From Enterococcus_D entomosocium (GTDB taxonomy: Bacteria > Bacillota > Bacilli > Lactobacillales > Enterococcaceae): 45,553 nucleotides of DNA. The notes under the pieces are model-generated. The model ran no database searches and had not been told where the DNA came from. It was given only the letters and a program-made list of their open reading frames with translations. Below are positions 16,449-25,338 of the stretch, piece after piece; the first letter of the stretch is position 1, and the number at the start of each line of letters is the position of its first letter. The translations under genes and the position numbers were made by a program. The stretch lies in assembly GCF_030441895.1 (NCBI RefSeq), contig NZ_JARJAS010000029.1; one strand, 5' to 3'.

Positions 16449-17689
16449 TCGATGCCCAAAAAGTGAAACAAGCGTTTCCCATCTTGGATCAGCTCGTAAA
16501 TGACGAACCATTGATCTACCTCGACAATGCCGCCACTACGCAAAAGCCAGAGGCGGTGCTGCAGGCGATCACCGATTATTACCATCAAGACAATGCCAAC
16601 GTTCATCGTGGGGTCCATACCCTCGCAGAACGGGCGACCCATTCCTATGAAGGCGCACGAGAAAAAGTTCGCCGTTTTATCCATGCGAATGAAACGGCGG
16701 AAGTGCTGTTTACTCGAGGGACGACCACTGGTTTAAATTGGGTCTCCCGCAGCTACGGCGACCGTTTTGTCAATGAAGGCGATGAAATCGTGATTTCTTA
16801 TATGGAACATCACTCCAATATCATCCCTTGGCAGCAATTAGCTGCTCGGAAAAAAGCTACCTTGAAATATATCCAGTTGACACCAGAAGGCACCTTGGAC
16901 ATGGAAGATGCCAAGAAACAGATCACAGACAAAACCGCCATCGTTTCGATCGCGCACGTTTCCAATGTTTTAGGCGTGATCAATCCGATTGCAGAGCTAA
17001 CCAAATTGGCGCATCAGCACCAAGCCGTCATGGTGGTGGATGGTGCTCAGGCTGTTCCACATATGGCAGTTGATGTCCAAGCACTGGATTGTGATTTCTA
17101 TGCCTTTTCTGGCCATAAAATGTGCGGACCAACTGGCATCGGTGTCTTATACGGCAAACGGCAATGGCTGGATCAAATGGAGCCCGTCGAATTTGGCGGT
17201 GAAATGATCGATTTTGTCCATCTGCAAGAAAGCACGTGGAAAGAACTGCCGTGGAAATTTGAAGCGGGCACACCAAATATTGCCGGCGCGATCGGCTTAG
17301 GTGCAGCGGTGGATTACTTAACAGAAATCGGCTTAGAAAACATCCACGCCCATGAAGCAGACTTAGCTGCCTACGTTTTGCCAAAACTGCAAGCCATTGA
17401 AGGCTTGACCATCTATGGCCCCCAAGAAGCAGCAAAACGCACGGGAGTGATCGCGTTTAATCTAGCAGGCATCCATCCTCATGATGTTGCCACCGCTTTA
17501 GACATGGAAGGCATCGCGGTACGGGCAGGTCATCATTGTGCCCAACCCCTCTTGAGCTATTTGCAAGTCCCAGCGACTGCACGGGCCAGCTTTTACCTGT
17601 ATAATACAAGAGAGGACGCCGATCGACTGGTTGACGCCATCAAGCTGACGAAGGAGTTTTTCCAACATGGCACTAACGAAATTAGATAA
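16445..17689 (+). CDS. sufS: Cysteine desulfurase SufS
   Basis: PLP-dependent class V aminotransferase-fold enzyme that takes sulfur from L-cysteine and hands it as persulfide to SufU. 414 residues. The PLP-binding Lys225 is in SGHKMCGPTG, and the catalytic Cys365 is in RAGHHCAQPLL on the short loop of group II desulfurases. IYLDNAATTQKP and HHSNIIPWQ are further family motifs. Its 3' end overlaps the sufU start by 23 bases, a strong sign of coupled translation of the donor and acceptor proteins. Confidence 0.97.
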   Translation: MIDAQKVKQAFPILDQLVNDEPLIYLDNAATTQKPEAVLQAITDYYHQDNANVHRGVHTLAERATHSYEGAREKVRRFIHANETAEVLFTRGTTTGLNWVSRSYGDRFVNEGDEIVISYMEHHSNIIPWQQLAARKKATLKYIQLTPEGTLDMEDAKKQITDKTAIVSIAHVSNVLGVINPIAELTKLAHQHQAVMVVDGAQAVPHMAVDVQALDCDFYAFSGHKMCGPTGIGVLYGKRQWLDQMEPVEFGGEMIDFVHLQESTWKELPWKFEAGTPNIAGAIGLGAAVDYLTEIGLENIHAHEADLAAYVLPKLQAIEGLTIYGPQEAAKRTGVIAFNLAGIHPHDVATALDMEGIAVRAGHHCAQPLLSYLQVPATARASFYLYNTREDADRLVDAIKLTKEFFQHGTNEIR

Positions 17690-18161
17690 TTTGTATCGAC
17701 AAGTCATTCTGGATCATTCCAGCCACCCACATCATCGGGGCACCTTGGATGATTCAACGTATAAAGTCGAATTGAATAACCCTACCTGTGGCGACGTGAT
17801 CCACTTGGAGCTCGCTGTCGAAGGAGACACCATCAAAGATATCGCGTTTACTGGCGAAGGCTGTTCCATCAGTACCGCCAGTGCATCCATGATGGGGGAT
17901 GCGATTATCGGTAAGACACTAGCAGAAGCTGGTGAGCTATCAGGCTTGTTTTCTGAACTCGTCCAAGGAAACGACATTCCCCAAAGCGATCGCTTAGGCG
18001 ATGCTTCCATGCTTGGGGGGGTGGCGAAGTTTCCTGCACGCATCAAGTGTGCGACTTTAGCTTGGAAAGCATTAGAAAAAGCCATTGCTGCCGACAGTAC
18101 ACAAGCATCTGTCAGTCACAGCCACGCCAATGAATCTGATACTGAAGAAACCAGCGAATAG
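17667..18161 (+). CDS. sufU: SUF system sulfurtransferase SufU (Zn-dependent)
   Basis: IscU-like fold protein that accepts sulfur from SufS. In Gram-positives it works as a zinc-dependent sulfurtransferase replacing SufE, not as a scaffold. 164 residues. The zinc ligands Cys41 and Asp43 (NPTCGD), Cys66 (GEGCSIS) and Cys128 (RIKCATLAW) are all present, together with the insertion GNDIPQSDRLGD typical of SufU and absent from IscU. The C-terminus (about 145-164) is a Ser/His/Glu-rich extension. No SufE or SufA gene is seen in the operon. Confidence 0.97.
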   Translation: MALTKLDNLYRQVILDHSSHPHHRGTLDDSTYKVELNNPTCGDVIHLELAVEGDTIKDIAFTGEGCSISTASASMMGDAIIGKTLAEAGELSGLFSELVQGNDIPQSDRLGDASMLGGVAKFPARIKCATLAWKALEKAIAADSTQASVSHSHANESDTEETSE

Positions 18162-18190
18162 ACAACCGCACTACAAAAGGAGTGAGAACC

Positions 18191-19582
18191 ATGGGTGTAC
18201 CCGAATTAGAAGAATATAAATTTGGCTTCCACGATGACGTGCAGCCTGTTTTTAGTACCGGCGAAGGATTGACCGAAGACATCGTCCGTGAAATCTCACG
18301 GGTCAAGCAAGAGCCAGAATGGATGCTTGAGTTCCGCTTGAAGTCTCTTGAAGCCTTCAACAAGATGCCCATGCAAAACTGGGGTCCAGACCTGTCTGAC
18401 ATCGATTTTGATGCCATCAAATATTACCAAAAACCAAGTGATCGTCCTGCCCGTGATTGGGATGACGTACCAGAAAAAATCAAAGAGACCTTTGAACGCA
18501 TTGGTATTCCAGAAGCCGAGCGGGCATACCTGGCCGGCGCTTCTGCCCAATACGAATCAGAAGTCGTTTACCACAACATGAAAGAAGAGTTTGAAAAACT
18601 TGGCATCGTATTTACCGATACCGATTCAGCCTTGAAGGAATACCCTGAGCTGTTCAAACAATACTTCTCAAAATTAGTCCCACCAACCGATAATAAGCTT
18701 GCTGCTTTAAACTCAGCCGTTTGGTCAGGTGGTACCTTTATCTATGTACCAAAAGGCGTTCGTGTCGATGTGCCATTACAAACCTATTTCCGGATCAATG
18801 CCGAAAATACCGGTCAGTTCGAACGAACATTGATCATCGTTGACGAAGGCGCCAGCGTCCATTACGTTGAAGGCTGTACTGCCCCAACCTATTCAAGCAA
18901 TAGTTTGCACGCAGCCATCGTTGAAATTTTTACCCTAAAAGACGCTTACTGCCGCTACACCACCATTCAAAACTGGTCAGACAACGTCTACAACCTAGTA
19001 ACCAAACGGGCCAAAGCCTTAGAAGGTGCTACCGTTGAATGGATCGATGGCAACCTAGGTGCCAAAACAACCATGAAATACCCAAGTGTGTATCTTGATG
19101 GCAAAGGCGCACGGGGCACGATGCTTTCCATTGCCTTTGCAGGTGCCAACCAAATCCAAGATACCGGTGCAAAAATGATCCACAATGCACCAAACACCTC
19201 CAGCTCCATCGTCTCAAAATCAATTTCTAAAGACGGCGGTGCAGTAAACTACCGTGGACAAGTCACCTTCGGCAAGAAGAGCGCAGGCTCTATCTCCCAT
19301 ATCGAGTGTGACACCATCATCATGGATGACCTATCGAAATCTGATACCATCCCATTCAATGAGATCCACAACAGCCAAGTGTCCCTAGAACACGAAGCCA
19401 AAGTCTCCAAAATCTCAGAAGAACAACTGTACTACCTAATGAGCCGCGGCCTCTCCGAAGGCGAAGCAACCGAAATGATCGTCATGGGATTCGTCGAACC
19501 ATTCACCAAAGAATTACCGATGGAATACGCAGTCGAATTGAACCGGTTGATTAGTTATGAGATGGAAGGGTCTGTGGGGTAA
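18191..19582 (+). CDS. sufB: Fe-S cluster assembly protein SufB
   Basis: Core scaffold subunit on which the nascent iron-sulfur cluster forms, with SufC and SufD. 463 residues. Conserved segments include FIYVPKGVRVDVPLQTYFRI, HYVEGCTAPTYSSNSLHAA with the Cys in GCTAP, and HIECDTIIMDDLSKSDTIP with the ligand-region Cys. EQLYYLMSRGLSEGEATEMIV lies near the end. The ATG at 18191 has AAAGGAGTG upstream; the GTG at 18182 sits inside that site. Last gene of the operon, followed by a terminator. Confidence 0.98.
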   Translation: MGVPELEEYKFGFHDDVQPVFSTGEGLTEDIVREISRVKQEPEWMLEFRLKSLEAFNKMPMQNWGPDLSDIDFDAIKYYQKPSDRPARDWDDVPEKIKETFERIGIPEAERAYLAGASAQYESEVVYHNMKEEFEKLGIVFTDTDSALKEYPELFKQYFSKLVPPTDNKLAALNSAVWSGGTFIYVPKGVRVDVPLQTYFRINAENTGQFERTLIIVDEGASVHYVEGCTAPTYSSNSLHAAIVEIFTLKDAYCRYTTIQNWSDNVYNLVTKRAKALEGATVEWIDGNLGAKTTMKYPSVYLDGKGARGTMLSIAFAGANQIQDTGAKMIHNAPNTSSSIVSKSISKDGGAVNYRGQVTFGKKSAGSISHIECDTIIMDDLSKSDTIPFNEIHNSQVSLEHEAKVSKISEEQLYYLMSRGLSEGEATEMIVMGFVEPFTKELPMEYAVELNRLISYEMEGSVG

Positions 19583-19595
19583 TGGAGTTGAATAA

Positions 19596-19634
19596 GCTAG
19601 AAATGCCTATTTGCAGGTGTTTCTGGCTTTTTTT
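19596..19634 (+). terminator. Terminator of the suf operon
   Basis: GCTAGAAA-TG-CCT pairs with AGG-TG-TTTCTGGC (stem 19596-19627), followed by T7. Base composition drops sharply to AT-rich right after this point. Confidence 0.85.
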
Positions 19635-19746
19635 ATTTTGGGTGTGTATAAAGTAACACCATTTGGATAGAAATTTTTAGAGAGATTTAACTAGTATGCA
19701 GTATTAAATGGTATGATAAAATAAAAATTATAGGAGGTATTGAAAA

Positions 19747-20037
19747 GTGAATAGAGATGCAGTTTTAAAAGCTTTAAACAATAATGAATTTGATGGTGTG
19801 AATCATTCTTACCAACCTGTTGATGGATATGGAAAACATGAAACATATCAAACTAAAATGAAAGTTTTAGGTAGTGAAATCGAGGTTACGACTATTTATA
19901 GAAATAAGTTTTTCGATGGTAAGGAAAATGAATGGGAAACTGACGAAAAAGTAGAAATCTTAACAGGATCTGATGCGATTGATTTTATTGAAAGAAGACC
20001 CTATTACTTCAGCCAAGTACGACCTGATTTATTTTAA
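19747..20037 (+). CDS. Hypothetical protein, 96 residues
   Basis: Not recognised. A small, charged, probably cytoplasmic protein with a strand-rich middle (HETYQTKMKVLGSEIEVTTIYRNKFFDG) and no membrane segment. The start is GTG with ATAGGAGGTATT upstream at good spacing. The codons are AT-rich, unlike the suf genes just before it. It is the first gene of the accessory region and stands alone; a single small gene entering with a mobile segment is a possible history. Confidence 0.65.
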   Translation: MNRDAVLKALNNNEFDGVNHSYQPVDGYGKHETYQTKMKVLGSEIEVTTIYRNKFFDGKENEWETDEKVEILTGSDAIDFIERRPYYFSQVRPDLF

Positions 20038-20297
20038 TTTGTATTTTCGATAGGAAAAGATTCTTTGGAAGAGAAGGTGTGTTTTTGCATTGTTAAACCT
20101 AAATAAAATAATTAGTAGCGCCCAATTTTGAAAGTAGCTGAGTATTGTAATTAGGTAAACGAAAATTATTTGATTGTGGTATAGTATTGAAATAATCCTT
20201 ATACTTAAATCTGCTGGGAAGATTATAGAAACGATTGTTTTTGTAATCTTCTTTTGGTTTAATTAATATAAAAGATTAACCAGAAAGAAGGATTTTT
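20038..20297. other. Leader region of the NdpA-like operon, with hairpin
   Basis: No gene. GAAGATTA (20218-20225) pairs with TAATCTTC (20244-20251), followed by TTTTGG, just before the ribosome binding site (GAAAGAAGG) of the next gene. This is terminator-like and could be an attenuator in the leader. TATAGTATT near 20181 may contain a -10 box, but no convincing -35 is visible. Confidence 0.45.
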
Positions 20298-21362
20298 ATG
20301 TCAATAACTATTTCTAAATTGATCGTACATAAGCTTAATATAAACAACTCGCTACCGATACTAAATAATACGTGTATCGATTTAAGTAGCGATGAATTAC
20401 AGGCTGCACTACCATTTTTCAAAAAGCATATCATAAATTCTAGAAAACAAGGCGCTATGAAAAGTTGTCAGTTTGCTGATATAAATGATAACTCGATTCG
20501 AAAATCAATGACCAGAATTATTGATTCTCAAAATAAAGATATCATCAATGAAACCTTTATTGATGAATCACGTCAATTAACACAAAGATTGGCAGATCGT
20601 ATAAGGTCATCATCGTCTAGAAGTGACGGTTCGCTTTTCGTTATATTATATAACGATAATGGAAAGAACTTTGTTGGGTTATTGAAGATGGATCCAAATG
20701 ACGGAGTTCAAGTGAATGCTGATTTATCAATTACGGTAAGAAAAGATATGCTTCCTTCGATTAATGAGAAACTTCATAAATCTGCTTTAATCGAGCTGAA
20801 AGAATATAGGGAAAATGAATTTCATTTGTTTGTTTTGGATAAACAGAAAGGCATTAACGATCCTGCAAGGTATTTTATGGAGTATTTTTTAAACGCCAAA
20901 GAACTATCCTCAGATAGAAATATGACTAAGTTTATTCAGAGTGAAATCGGTAATTCATTTGATCAAGTAATAGAGGTTTCTTCTAAACCAAAATTAAATA
21001 GTAAATTACGCAAGCGATTTTTAGAACAAGATATGTTTAATATTGACACCGATTTAGAGCCGATTATCAGACCGCTACTAAAAGAAACTTTTAGAAATCT
21101 CGACTTAACTGAGATTATAAATGATTTTAAAGATAAAATATTAAAAGTGTATCCGGATGCTCAGTTTACTTTTGTTCCGGATGAAGAAGTTGTAAAAGAA
21201 GTGATTTTTAGAACTCCAAACAAAGATGTAGAATTGAAATTTTCTCCTGCGCTGACATTTGAAGATGATTATTTTATAGAATTAAAGCCAAATGGTGATG
21301 TTATAGTAACTTTGAAAAATGGAATTGGAAGCGAATTAGAACAAGTTCATACTAGGAGGTAG
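20298..21362 (+). CDS. NdpA/YejK-like nucleoid-associated protein
   Basis: A 354-residue protein that resembles the 37-kDa nucleoid-associated family (NdpA/YejK, PF04245). A central strand segment SLFVILYNDNGKNFVGLLKMDPNDGVQ and the pattern KSALIELKEYRENEFHLFVLDKQKG match the family. RYFMEYFLNAKELSSDRNMTKF (about 192-212) corresponds to the characteristic F-x-x-x-F-L-...-D-x-x-x-T motif. Such proteins bind DNA. The gene sits in an AT-rich accessory region and ends five bases before a membrane-protein gene whose ribosome binding site lies inside this gene. The pair therefore looks like one functional unit, possibly an anti-phage or plasmid-control cassette. The family call is good; the role is inference. 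Confidence 0.7.
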   Translation: MSITISKLIVHKLNINNSLPILNNTCIDLSSDELQAALPFFKKHIINSRKQGAMKSCQFADINDNSIRKSMTRIIDSQNKDIINETFIDESRQLTQRLADRIRSSSSRSDGSLFVILYNDNGKNFVGLLKMDPNDGVQVNADLSITVRKDMLPSINEKLHKSALIELKEYRENEFHLFVLDKQKGINDPARYFMEYFLNAKELSSDRNMTKFIQSEIGNSFDQVIEVSSKPKLNSKLRKRFLEQDMFNIDTDLEPIIRPLLKETFRNLDLTEIINDFKDKILKVYPDAQFTFVPDEEVVKEVIFRTPNKDVELKFSPALTFEDDYFIELKPNGDVIVTLKNGIGSELEQVHTRR

Positions 21363-21367
21363 TAAAG

Positions 21368-22816
21368 ATGCAAAATCAGATACTTAATTTTATTGAAAAA
21401 TATAGCGATAAAGTTGTAACTGATGTTGCTCGTAGGATGACGCTAAGGTTTATTGTGCCAGTCAATGAATTATTTAGCATTGAATTCATGAAAAACTCAG
21501 AAATTGTTACTAACTCATTCCTCTATGATTCTGTTGATCCCTTTGAGGGAAACGTTGAAGAATTTATTGCCCTGTTCGGATCGGATGATTATAAAGCTGT
21601 TAGTAATACAGTAAACGTTAACGTTACAATCAAAAAAGACAAATTAAAGTTTGATCAAATTGATAATTTTTATTTTTTTCTAGACCATATTAATTTCTTT
21701 TCTTCTTTAACAGATATTAATTTAAATAATAACTCAAAAAAACTAATCGTGTTATTAATTGGAGAAAATTTAGAATTTGAATCAAAATTTATTCATATGT
21801 TAGCTTTGGATCAATTCTCGAAATATCTTACATCTAGGATTAATGATGACATTGATGAAGAAGAAACAAACAATCTTGAAGAATTGAATTCAACTTTCAA
21901 AAATAAGAAGTTAAATAGTTATCTCGAGTATCCTATTTCATGGATTTCTAAAACTAATAATACTTCCTTACCGCTATTTAAACATAAAGTGCTGCAGACC
22001 TTTTTTTCGATTATCAGTAATACTATAATTTCTGAAAATACTTTTATAATTAGGGGTTATAAAACTATCCAATTTAATAGTCTAGGTCAAGGGGAGGTTT
22101 CTGAGGAAGTATGTACTGATATTGGTGAATTGATGAAGTTTATAATAGATAAGCAAAGAGGCCATGATAAACTATTACTTTTGAGAAATACTTTAACATT
22201 GTATTTGGATAGCGATGAAAATAGTGATGGTCTAGGAAATAAATTTTCTGAGATTAAGAAAAATGTTGAGTTTAACTTCAATGCTTATGTTCAGGATAAA
22301 ATAAAGATTTTCTTGGATCAAAAGAATCAGCTGTTACAAGAATTTATAAGTACAACTAAAAAGATTGAAAGCTTGACTAATGATTTGATAAACCAAGTCA
22401 GAACAGTGCTATTAAGTCTTTTAGGAACAATTTTTATAGGTTTATTAAAAGACATAAATAGTAGCGAGTCTTCTGGAATTTTAAACTTAGTTATGTTGAG
22501 TTATATTTTTTTCTTTATTATACAATTCATTATTGTTTGGTATCATAACAAGCAACAAGATGCTTTACTAGATAGCTTAAAAGAATATACTAAAGAATTT
22601 GGGAAAGTTGAGACGGATATAGAAAGTAACTATTCATATGATAAACTTAAAAAAAGATATTTAAAAAAATCTATAGATATTTATGATACGTATAGAAGAT
22701 GGACAATGTTACTTTTGGTTTTACTTATTGCTTTATTTGCTTTTCTATATATTTCGAATCGTTTTATTAATATTTCATTACCAAAAGATATAATTAAATT
22801 TATAATAGGGTACTAG
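21368..22816 (+). CDS. Membrane protein partnered with the NdpA-like protein
   Basis: A 482-residue protein I cannot assign to a family. Residues 1-300 are soluble and strand/helix mixed, with RFIVPVNELFSIEF and KLIVLLIGENLEFESKF. A helical, coiled-coil-prone stretch follows (about 305-345, DQKNQLLQEFISTTKKIESL). Two membrane segments come next (346-361 and 370-392), then a charged 50-residue loop and a third membrane segment (446-464), with a short tail. AGGAGG at 21355-21360 lies within the end of the upstream gene, so translation is coupled. A large cytosolic domain with C-terminal membrane helices beside a DNA-binding partner is typical of membrane effectors in two-gene defence systems; no direct proof exists here. 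Confidence 0.7.
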   Translation: MQNQILNFIEKYSDKVVTDVARRMTLRFIVPVNELFSIEFMKNSEIVTNSFLYDSVDPFEGNVEEFIALFGSDDYKAVSNTVNVNVTIKKDKLKFDQIDNFYFFLDHINFFSSLTDINLNNNSKKLIVLLIGENLEFESKFIHMLALDQFSKYLTSRINDDIDEEETNNLEELNSTFKNKKLNSYLEYPISWISKTNNTSLPLFKHKVLQTFFSIISNTIISENTFIIRGYKTIQFNSLGQGEVSEEVCTDIGELMKFIIDKQRGHDKLLLLRNTLTLYLDSDENSDGLGNKFSEIKKNVEFNFNAYVQDKIKIFLDQKNQLLQEFISTTKKIESLTNDLINQVRTVLLSLLGTIFIGLLKDINSSESSGILNLVMLSYIFFFIIQFIIVWYHNKQQDALLDSLKEYTKEFGKVETDIESNYSYDKLKKRYLKKSIDIYDTYRRWTMLLLVLLIALFAFLYISNRFINISLPKDIIKFIIGY

Positions 22817-22898
22817 TACAAAAAATATTCTTAAAGAAATTAAAATTTTACCCTAGTTAAATTCTATACTATCTGACAAATGAAAATCTATATAATTT

Positions 22899-22946
22899 GC
22901 CAGAACTTAAAAACTGGAGGTAGTTCCAGTTTTGGCCTTTTTTGTG
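22899..22946 (+). terminator. Terminator of the NdpA-like/membrane operon
   Basis: AAAACTGGA (22910-22918) pairs with TCCAGTTTT (22925-22933) inside an outer GCCA/TGGC stem, followed by T6. The rest of 22817-23103 shows no gene. Confidence 0.85.
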
Positions 22947-23103
22947 AGTTTTTATTATAACCAAGTATTAATAATAAACTTCTAAATACCCAAATTAACT
23001 AAATTGTTCTTTATTAATATTCGAGTTTAAATTTGGCGAGTTATTTTAAAACAAAGTGAGTAATCAAATGAAATACGATCCCTAATTTTTCTTAATTCTA
23101 TAC

Positions 23104-23544
23104 TTATCGTCCATTAACCGCTGAAACAAACACCAAATAATTCGCGAAATCGCCAATCCGTTGTCGGTGGTCATTCACATCACTTCTTGTACGTTGTTCT
23201 GGTTCTTCTTGTAAGAATAAGCGTGATGTCCAAGAATGACTGTTCCAATGGTTTAATTGAAAGATGCGTTCCAATAGGATGAAATGGTCGATAATGGTAT
23301 TGTGAATATTCGTTCGTTCGGAACCTTTTTCCAGTTTTTGTTCCCTAGAAAATTGAGGCCATTCTGCACGAATGACTGTATAACGAATAGCAGCACCCAT
23401 CAGCTCTTCCCAAATCCCGATAAAATCATTATCATTCATATCAGCATTTTTCAATATTTCTTGATAGATAGTGGTCATTTCAGTAAAAGATAACGCTTCT
23501 GGTTGTTGTAAATAATTTTCGTATGTTTGATTCAATTGGGACAT
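23104..23544 (-). CDS. Hypothetical protein, 146 residues
   Basis: Not recognised. Helix-rich soluble protein with many aromatic and acidic residues: FTEMTTIYQEILKNADMNDNDFIGIWEELMGAAIRY, TIIDHFILLERIFQLNHWNSHSW and HRQRIGDFANYLVFVSAVNG. No membrane segment or signal peptide. AAGGAGTG lies upstream of the ATG. It is transcribed in the same direction as the integrase about 200 bases to its right and may belong to the same mobile element. It could be cargo or a control protein; nothing in the sequence decides this. Confidence 0.7.
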   Translation of the reverse strand: MSQLNQTYENYLQQPEALSFTEMTTIYQEILKNADMNDNDFIGIWEELMGAAIRYTVIRAEWPQFSREQKLEKGSERTNIHNTIIDHFILLERIFQLNHWNSHSWTSRLFLQEEPEQRTRSDVNDHRQRIGDFANYLVFVSAVNGR

Positions 23545-23680
23545 TAAATCACTCCTTGAAATGTTTTTTGTTTTAACTAGTTTACTACAAGCAATAAGTT
23601 AGTGCATCAAAAGAAAAATAGGTAAGCATACCATTTTGGTAGTTTGTTCTCGTTGAGTTGGTAGAAATTTGATGAGACAG

Positions 23681-23721
23681 ATAGGCTAGTATCACTTTAT
23701 TTGATGATACTAGCCTATTTT
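23681..23721 (+). terminator. Strong hairpin next to the integrase 3' end
   Basis: ATAGGCTAGTATCA (23681-23694) pairs perfectly with TGATACTAGCCTAT (23705-23718), followed by TTTT on the plus strand. It sits between the integrase stop and the 146-residue gene. It may be a terminator, or part of the element end, since attachment sites commonly lie just beyond an integrase gene. I could not find a second copy of flanking sequence in the window. Confidence 0.6.
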
Positions 23722-23745
23722 GTATCCCCAAATTTATGAAAATGA

Positions 23746-24939
23746 TTAAAACAAATCTTTTTCTTGCTCAATAAATTGAGCAAATTTATCAGCACTTCGT
23801 TCTTCTCGTTCAGGATAAAAATAGTTGTAGACTTGTTTTGTCATTTTTGAATCTTTATGGCCAACACGATACATGATATCCTCTAGTTTCATATCTGCCA
23901 TTGCGCACAAGGAAACGTGGGTTTTTCTGAATTCATGAAGAGTTATCCGTTTTTCAAGCTGATATTTATTAGCGATCATATCATACCAATCATTTGGTTG
24001 GCCAGGACGACAAAAGTTATTTGAGCGATTGGGGAAGATTAGCTGTTTATTGCTTTGATGGCTTAAACCTAGTATAGAAAGCTCCTTTTTTTGACGTTGT
24101 TGCCAGTTTTTTAAAAGTTGTATGGTTTGCCAGTCAAGAGAGATTGTTCTTTTCCCTGCACTTGTTTTCGCTCGATGACTAACAACTTTCGTTTTTTTAG
24201 TTGTTGGGTTCTGTTCAACTTCCGCAAGAGTTTTACTAATCGTTAGTTTATTTGTATCAAAATCGATGTCTTGCCATTCTAGTGCGAGAATTTCTGATTT
24301 TCGAGCACCTGTATAAGCGAGAGCGCGAAAATAAGTTTCAATCTTCAAGTTTCCATGTAAGTGACAACAAGATAAGAACTCTGATAATTCTTTCGGTGTG
24401 TAAACAGTGATCGTTTCTGTTGCTACCAAATTTTCATCAATTTCAGTTCTTTTAATTGGTGCGGTTTTACGCATAGCATTTTCAAGGATCAATTCCTGTT
24501 GCACCCCATATTGAAGTATTTGAGCGACAGCTCTTCTAAAGTAATAAGCTTGCTTGAATCCAGCTGCTATCCATTCGTCATTCAGACGTGTACAAAAACG
24601 AACGGTGCTATCACTGATTTTCTTTTTGCCAATATAAGGTAGTGCATGATCTTCAATTGCTCGGCGTAAAATCATAATTGTTGATGGTTTGACTTTATTA
24701 CGATAACTTTCCAAAAACTCATCATAAAGATGTTCAAAAGTCATATGACCGCTTTGACGATGCAATTTGTTATCGAAATTCATCTGGAGTTGTCTGTAGG
24801 CTTGTTGCGCTTCTTTTTTTGTTTTGTAGCCACTACGAGTAGTACGAACATCTTTTCCAAATTCATTCTTACCTAAATAGCATTTAAAGCGCCACAATTT
24901 TTGTTTTCGTTTGTCGTATTGCTCGTAGATGGCTGACAT
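23746..24939 (-). CDS. int: Tyrosine-type site-specific integrase
   Basis: Phage/ICE integrase of 397 residues that cuts and rejoins DNA at att sites. It has an N-terminal arm-binding domain (YEQYDKRKQKLWRFKCYLG, AP2-like) and a SAM-like core-binding domain (about 65-150). The catalytic domain has Arg213 (YTGARKSEILAL), His335-x-x-Arg338 (LHEFRKTH), His361 (VGHKDSKMT) and the nucleophile Tyr371 (QVYNYFYP), so all key residues are present. The start at 24939 is chosen because AGAGGTG lies at proper spacing. An excisionase-like gene lies 48 bases upstream on the same strand, forming a usual xis-int module. Confidence 0.95.
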   Translation of the reverse strand: MSAIYEQYDKRKQKLWRFKCYLGKNEFGKDVRTTRSGYKTKKEAQQAYRQLQMNFDNKLHRQSGHMTFEHLYDEFLESYRNKVKPSTIMILRRAIEDHALPYIGKKKISDSTVRFCTRLNDEWIAAGFKQAYYFRRAVAQILQYGVQQELILENAMRKTAPIKRTEIDENLVATETITVYTPKELSEFLSCCHLHGNLKIETYFRALAYTGARKSEILALEWQDIDFDTNKLTISKTLAEVEQNPTTKKTKVVSHRAKTSAGKRTISLDWQTIQLLKNWQQRQKKELSILGLSHQSNKQLIFPNRSNNFCRPGQPNDWYDMIANKYQLEKRITLHEFRKTHVSLCAMADMKLEDIMYRVGHKDSKMTKQVYNYFYPEREERSADKFAQFIEQEKDLF

Positions 24940-24987
24940 CATTTCACCTCTTTTCATAACAAACAGACGGTGGCAAAAGCAATTGGA

Positions 24988-25185
24988 TTAATTCAATTTT
25001 AGAGTTGTTAGCACTTGCTTTAGCTCTTCTACATCATAGAGACGCTGACGACCAATAGTGATAGGTTGCAGTCCTTGATCATGCAAATCTTTTAATGTAT
25101 CAAATCCAATGTGCAATTCTTTCATTATTGTCTTTTGATTCAAATATTGTCCCAGAATCAAGGATTCGTTTTTTAAATTTTTCAT
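24988..25185 (-). CDS. Excisionase-like small DNA-binding protein
   Basis: A 65-residue protein with a winged-helix/MerR-like pattern: LNQKTIMKELHIGFDTLKDLHDQGLQPITIGRQRLYDVEELKQVL. This matches the small helix-turn-helix proteins (excisionases) encoded next to integrases. GAAAGGAG precedes the ATG. It probably helps the integrase in excision and may regulate its own expression. The control site would be in the 150-base gap to the divergent regulator gene. Confidence 0.8.
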   Translation of the reverse strand: MKNLKNESLILGQYLNQKTIMKELHIGFDTLKDLHDQGLQPITIGRQRLYDVEELKQVLTTLKLN

Positions 25186-25236
25186 ACAAGGTACTCCTTT
25201 CTTTAGTTATAGCGAATTCTAATAGCAGAACAAAAA

Positions 25237-25253
25237 GTTCTTGCTATAAGAAC
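25237..25253. promoter_or_regulatory. Palindromic operator candidate between xis-like and regulator genes
   Basis: GTTCTT (25237-25242), GCTAT, AAGAAC (25248-25253) form a perfect 6-bp inverted repeat in the divergent intergenic region. It is a likely site for the XRE-like regulator at 25339 or the excisionase-like protein. Confidence 0.5.
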
Positions 25254-25338
25254 ACTATAAGCTAGCAAAAAAAGTGAGGGGTGGTATAATTTTAGTAGAA
25301 AAAAAAGAAAAATCTACTACATTCATAAAGGAGAAGCA

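Noticed and set aside
23681..23721. Attachment site of the integrase element
   Set aside because: The strong hairpin beside the integrase is suggestive, but I could not find a matching direct repeat elsewhere in the window, so I list it only as a hairpin/terminator.
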